Positions 59,901 through 64,000 of a DNA stretch of 64,000 nucleotides are shown here, piece after piece; the first letter of the stretch is position 1; each line of letters begins with the position of its first letter. A program made the position numbers and the translations under genes. Location of the stretch: assembly GCF_949628265.1 (NCBI RefSeq), contig NC_088786.1, forward strand, positions 20,667,681 through 20,731,680, written 5' to 3'. The stretch is from Cloeon dipterum. Lineage: Eukaryota > Arthropoda > Insecta > Ephemeroptera > Baetidae. The notes beneath the pieces are model-generated. The model worked only from the letters and a program-made list of their open reading frames with translations. It made no database searches and was not told where the DNA came from.

Positions 59901-62900
59901 AGTCCAATATCAGATAGGTTCACGTGGCGTCTGCGTTGGAATGACACCCGCACATTCTTGCACAAGAATATGCTGCTGATTAGGAATTGAGGGAAGGGGT
60001 TCCAGAACAAGAACGTATATTTCTCAGGTTGCAAATCGGCAGGTGCTAATGTGGAGGCGAGTTCAATATTTGTAAGTTACTCATTTTCATTTTTACTCTG
60101 AGAATTCGCGCGAAAAAATACAAAATTTATACAGATAATTGGAAAATGATCGTTTATCCACACAATTTAATTTGATATTTGCGTGGCTTGCAAGGGCGAG
60201 GGAAAGCTTTTAAAGTAGCACAAACCATTTTGAGAAATAAAGAAATATCTGAATATTGTCAAATTTCAACAACATTTTGCAGAATGTGTGGTAGTAAAAA
60301 GAACGTTTTATCACATTTCTGCCAAACTCTTAACAGTACGGAATATTTCGAGTATTGAACCCTCACCAATCAGGCTTTGTTACAGATGCACTCGCCTACC
60401 AGAAGTGTGCATCTTCACCAGCGAAAATAATAATTCAATTTTTTCAATCTATTTATGCGCTTGTTGGAATATTTCTTTGATTTTAAAATAACAAAGCAGT
60501 TTCTTAAAAATTTCAAAACGGTTTGTGTTTTTTAGAATGCCTTCCCTAGTAAAATTCAGTTCAAAATTAATTTGAAATTCAAGATAATTAACTTTTTATC
60601 GTAATCAGGATTCTCTGGGCCTTCTATTACTTTTTAAAATTGGATATCAAAGGGGTTTGTTGAGTGGAAAGTAAGGAGGAGAAATATTTTTTGAGCTTTC
60701 TCACCAAAATGGGGTGTTACTCTTCAATCTGGAGTGGCGGTTCATCGTAAAGGTGTGGCTGGCTTGTCTCGTCACTGGCAGGGATGACAGTGAAAGAGAG
60801 TTACTTGGGCTTGTGTATTTGAACGTTCAATTTGTGTACGTGTTGCGCAAGCGTCATAAAGGACAATCTATCCACCCTCCCCACCTTTTACGAATAACCT
60901 AAATAACATAATAATTTCAGAAAGGACATGTAAGCATATAATTAGTGCTTCAAATGAGGCATGAAATTGGCCGATACGAAATTGTGCGATTTCAACTTTG
61001 TTTATTGCTATGGGCAAACAGAGTCTAATACTTGCCCACATATAAAACAAAATCTATGACAAAACATCATAAAAGAGAAGTTTGTTCAGTATTAAGTAAA
61101 CGTCAGATAGCAAAGATATTTAAATTCTACAATGCCGAGAACTAGTCGTATGTACTTTAATTACATGAAAATCCGTAAATGATCTGCCGTTATTTTCAAA
61201 TATTTAGCATAACCAACTCGTCTATTTTTAACATTTTGCTTATTTTTATATTCTTTTGATGACAAGAGGAACTAAACAGGCAACACCTTTGACTACAACT
61301 TAAAAGTCATTCATCAGAAATGTTTTGGTTTCCTCAAGAAACAATTTCTCGTCCCCCAATATGTGACTGAAATTTTATTTTGGTCTAGATTTATTGAGAA
61401 ATAAGACAGTGTTTGTCTATAGACAAATAAGAGACCATCGAATTGCACCTAGACCATGAATTTTACCTGAAACCCGAATTAAAGAATGACCGAAACCATA
61501 GCTTATCGCGGGTCAGAGTACTTTATTGCCTCGTCCATTATAAATCTAAATTGCCTGATAGTGTGCGAGTGGAACGCGAGCTGCACGCACATATTGCCAG
61601 GTTATAGACGACGTCTATCACAAAAGCGTACTTTGCATCTGATTCACACAAAGTTCAACACTTCAAAATCTCGTTTACTTTTTACCCCGTTCAGATTGTG
61701 AAGTAGATTTCGCAAGTTTGATTATTCGGTGGCGGATATTTTTGTTGCCATACTGGAAAGGGCTGTTGCATCTGATATAACGCCCACCACAAATTTAGGC
61801 AGACGCGCGATAAGCTACCGAATAAAGTGCAGTGCAATCGACGTGTCCCCCATTGACTCATCCATTCCAAGGCTCGATTATCGCCGAGGCGCACGCTGAT
61901 CATATGCATATCGTGCTGGATAATGCTACAATTTAGCGCAGCAAGAGAGAAACGCAGGTCACGTGGGGCAGCGGCAGGTCGGTGACCTCGCAGGGTCATC
62001 GTTTGCAAATCCACAAACCAGATTCCTTTCGCCGATGGTCAATACACTTGAACGCGAACAGCCTTCACTGGGAATTGCTGCATTAACCGCGTCGATCGCG
62101 AGTTTATTGCTGCCTCCGTGCACAAAAGGCGCTCCCTTGCAGTTTTTTTTAATTTTAAGCTGACAAAAGGCATTATCAGAGATCTATGGTCCGTATTCAT
62201 CTTATCGCCAATTAATAATTATTTTTCCACTTGATCTCGAGGGTCACAAACATGAGTTTCAAGCTGATGAAACTCTTTAATTTTATTGAAAACCATCATC
62301 GCGGATTATGCATCACCTACTGAGTCATAAATTATTGTAAACATCATCAAACGGCGCAACGCCAGCGGGCGCGGCTTAATGCATACCGTGGCGTATTTGC
62401 ATGGGAAAAAGCGAGGAGGAGCGCGATTGCTGGCCGTCTACCCTGAATTAATGTTCGACTTGCGCAGCAGGCCATCTCAATATTCATGAGCGGATAGTTT
62501 TTCCATTCATGCACCTTATCTCCCCCATCTTGACCCCACTTGACCCTTGCCGAATCTCATTCTTATTTAAATTGAAATTAAATAGAGCTCTCTCGATGAT
62601 TATTTTTCCGAATTCTATAGAAATTTCCTGCTCAACTGATATATTCCTATAGAAATTATCATTCTAAAAGAAAGTACTATAAATGTAAAAGGCAAATAAA
62701 AATATTCTCTTGCCATTTCGCGCAGCACGTAATTTTGTTGAGGCCAGCTGCCGACACATTAATGAGCATCACGTGTTTCGGCTCATCCGTATCATCAGAG
62801 TGCAACAATTGCAATTAGAGCCTCCGCTTATTGATCTATTTACCAGCTCGAGCGGCATAAAAATATCTCGACAGCACTTGAGCCCGTTCGAATCGGGATT

Positions 62901-63353
62901 TTTTATTTGCTCGCTCGTGAAAGCTTTTGCATTTCTATCGCTCCATTTGGACGCGGACACGCTGTTGGCTAATTACCCGCTAGTCATCGATCTGGCAAGC
63001 TTTAATCCCGGTCTTTTCAGGCTCAAAAGATCTAAATTATTAATGCAGAGATTCGCGTTGTTAAGTGCGTAATTATGTCAATGAATTATTTCGGTTTAGT
63101 ATCACCCTCAAACAAGCCAATTTGCGAATTTTAATTGCGGATTGACCTTGATTTTATCTGTTTCAGCGCGCTGGCACCTTTGCTGCCCGGCGGGTTGTCC
63201 CGGGGGTTGGCCAAGGGGGCGGGTCTACCCCGGCGATACTCCGCCTGCCTTGTCCTGATGGCTGTGTCCGTGACCATCTTCCTGCTGCACACTGTCCTTT
63301 TGTCCGACGCCAGGAACTTCGGTCAGGTGCCCCTGCTTGGCAGAACCATACAG
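53939..63353 (+). CDS. 5' part of an unidentified type II membrane protein gene
   Basis: Two exons are proposed. Exon 1 (53939-53976) starts with ATG after CACCGCA and encodes MPSNLHPQHLNN plus two bases of a Pro codon before a perfect GTAAGT donor. Exon 2 (63167-63353) follows TCTGTTTCAG and ends at CAG|GTACTA. Joined, CC|C completes the codon and the frame stays open for 75 codons. The result is a short cytosolic N-terminus, two arginines (35-36), a membrane segment at about 38-58 and a lumenal stem start. That is the layout of a Golgi type II enzyme. No ATG precedes the membrane segment inside exon 2, so an upstream start exon is needed. The intron would be 9190 bp and filled with family I repeats. 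The rest of the gene lies right of the window. I do not recognise the family. Exon 2 is more certain than the link to exon 1. Confidence 0.5.
55295..55600 (-). repeat. Family I repeat, inverted long-form copy
   Basis: Carries GACTGTCTCCCAACTTGAAA, TGGATAGATCTCGACGAGAG and TTTTCAATTGTTGCCCTGTG...ATCCACTTT, all reverse complement landmarks of the family. Confidence 0.7.
56105..56400 (-). repeat. Family I repeat, inverted short-form copy
   Basis: Begins TTACTCTCTATAAAAGTTGG and continues with GTGTCTCCTTACTGAAATTT, ACATCGTTGGATTGATTG and GACGAGAGTAATCGAAATGA, closely parallel to the copy at 51.0 kb. Confidence 0.7.
57000..57400 (+). repeat. Family I repeat, long-form copy
   Basis: Shows AATTCAAATCTTGCTCATTT, CCCTTCGAGATCTATC, GGCTTTAACTGACTC and TTGGCAACAAGGATTTTCC, sharing the 3' extension with the 51.6 and 58.0 kb copies. 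Confidence 0.7.
57680..57710 (+). promoter_or_regulatory. Predicted TATA promoter inside the 9.2 kb intron
   Basis: A perfect TATATAAA (57680-57687) stands in a GC-rich island (57590-57790), followed by GCAGCGGCGG and a CTGCATT about 30 bp downstream. The surrounding DNA is AT-rich. No ORF of note follows. It could be an alternative promoter of the gene whose exon 2 lies at 63.17 kb. Confidence 0.35.
57985..58390 (+). repeat. Family I repeat, long-form copy
   Basis: Contains ATTTTGTCAATTTTCTCC, GTCGAGATCTGTCCAACGGT, AAGTAGGGAGACAGAC, GGCTTTAACTGAATCCTCAG and AGCAAGGATTTTGC in order, parallel to the copies at 51.6 and 57.0 kb. Confidence 0.7.
58400..63160. other. AT-rich non-coding stretch, presumed intron
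   Basis: About 4.8 kb without a supported gene. GC-richer islands occur at about 58.68-59.03, 61.85-62.1 and 62.35-62.5 kb. A 120-codon ORF at 62710-63072 just before the 63.17 kb exon has no recognisable domain and no matching splice sites. Confidence 0.45.
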
Positions 63354-64000
63354 GTACTACCCTATTTCCACCCCTATTGAGCGCCGGCCAACTGTGGCCG
63401 AGTGCACCATGAACGAGTTTATCTTTTCGAGCAGCGAGATCAAAGACTCGTCGGAAAGCAAAGGTGACTCTTTTCCTGAAGCGCCCCCAGCGCATTCCGC
63501 TTTGATCTCAGTCTTAATAAAAAGCGGCGTTTAAATTTCAAGCCGTCGAAAGCCAGTTGAGCAGCTTGAGAATGTAGCTCAAGGCTCTAAGTTTCAATTC
63601 GTGAGCTTAGTGTACCATATTATCGCTGCGGAAATCCGGATGATACATTTTCGAAAGTTTTTTTCAGTGCATTCACAAAATACTTTAAATCAACGCAACC
63701 TCTTGCAACAAAAAATTAAAATTGAAAGAATCCAAAAATATAATTCTGACCAAAGATAGGGAAGTCCTGCCCAAATTCACTTCCAGTTTTACTAAAAGAA
63801 TTATATTTTTTATGGAAAGGTAAAATTACATTTTTCATTCGAAAAAAATCTCGTTCTAAAGGACTCCAAAGGGATGTAATGCAAATGCACAAATTTTGAA
63901 GGCTCTTAAGCTGGCCGCTCCAACTGCGAGCAAATCTTGCTGATAGAACCAATACGTCGGCGTCGGTAAAATGGCTACATACGCATGTCAATTTAACTAT
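63354..64000. other. Intron sequence after the last recognised exon
   Basis: It starts with the GTACTA donor at 63354. The first 170 bp are GC-rich, then AT-rich sequence runs to the end of the window. No further exon was recognised. Confidence 0.4.

Overview
This is nuclear DNA from an insect. Genes have many short introns (often 50-70 bp) with GT-AG borders. Exons are GC-richer than the AT-rich spacers, and AATAAA signals follow several genes. The strongest clue is a tandem array of fatty acyl-CoA reductases of the insect type. UHRF1, which Drosophila lacks, points to a non-dipteran lineage that keeps DNA-methylation maintenance. I cannot name the species. All exon borders were read by eye from splice sites, reading phase and family resemblance.

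Layout. 1-3.5 kb: AT-rich flank with one unexplained ORF. 3.5-27.2 kb: four fatty acyl-CoA reductase genes (FAR-A to FAR-D, my labels), all on the + strand. Each keeps the Rossmann TGATGFxG motif, the YxxxK active site and a hydrophobic C-terminal end, and they share intron positions and phases, so they arose by tandem duplication. 27.2-28.1 kb: TMEM223 on the - strand, tail to tail with FAR-D only 40 bp apart. 29.0-30.5 kb: RNF25 on the + strand. 31.5-35.7 kb: a complete UHRF1 on the + strand with E2F-like sites in its promoter. 37.3-40.8 kb: a GT49 glucuronyltransferase (B4GAT1-like) on the - strand. 40.8-64 kb: mostly non-coding, GC-rich islands in AT-rich, repeat-laden DNA. I propose that it holds the 5' end of an unidentified type II membrane protein gene, with exons at 53.94 and 63.17 kb joined by a 9.2 kb intron in matching phase.

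How the genes work together. The FARs reduce fatty acyl-CoA to fatty alcohol for waxes, cuticular lipids or pheromone-type products, and are the only pathway-linked set here. The others are housekeeping or regulatory genes: mitochondrial complex IV assembly (TMEM223), ubiquitin ligase (RNF25), maintenance methylation (UHRF1) and alpha-dystroglycan-type glycosylation (GT49).

Repeats. An interspersed family of about 250-450 bp (family I) has about eleven copies in both orientations, five of them between 51 and 58.4 kb plus neighbours. A second family of about 340-365 bp (family II) has two long copies and one fragment. A decayed 3' end of a non-LTR retrotransposon lies antisense in the first intron of FAR-D, with a short relative at 17.1 kb. 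No rRNA, tRNA or CRISPR array was recognised.
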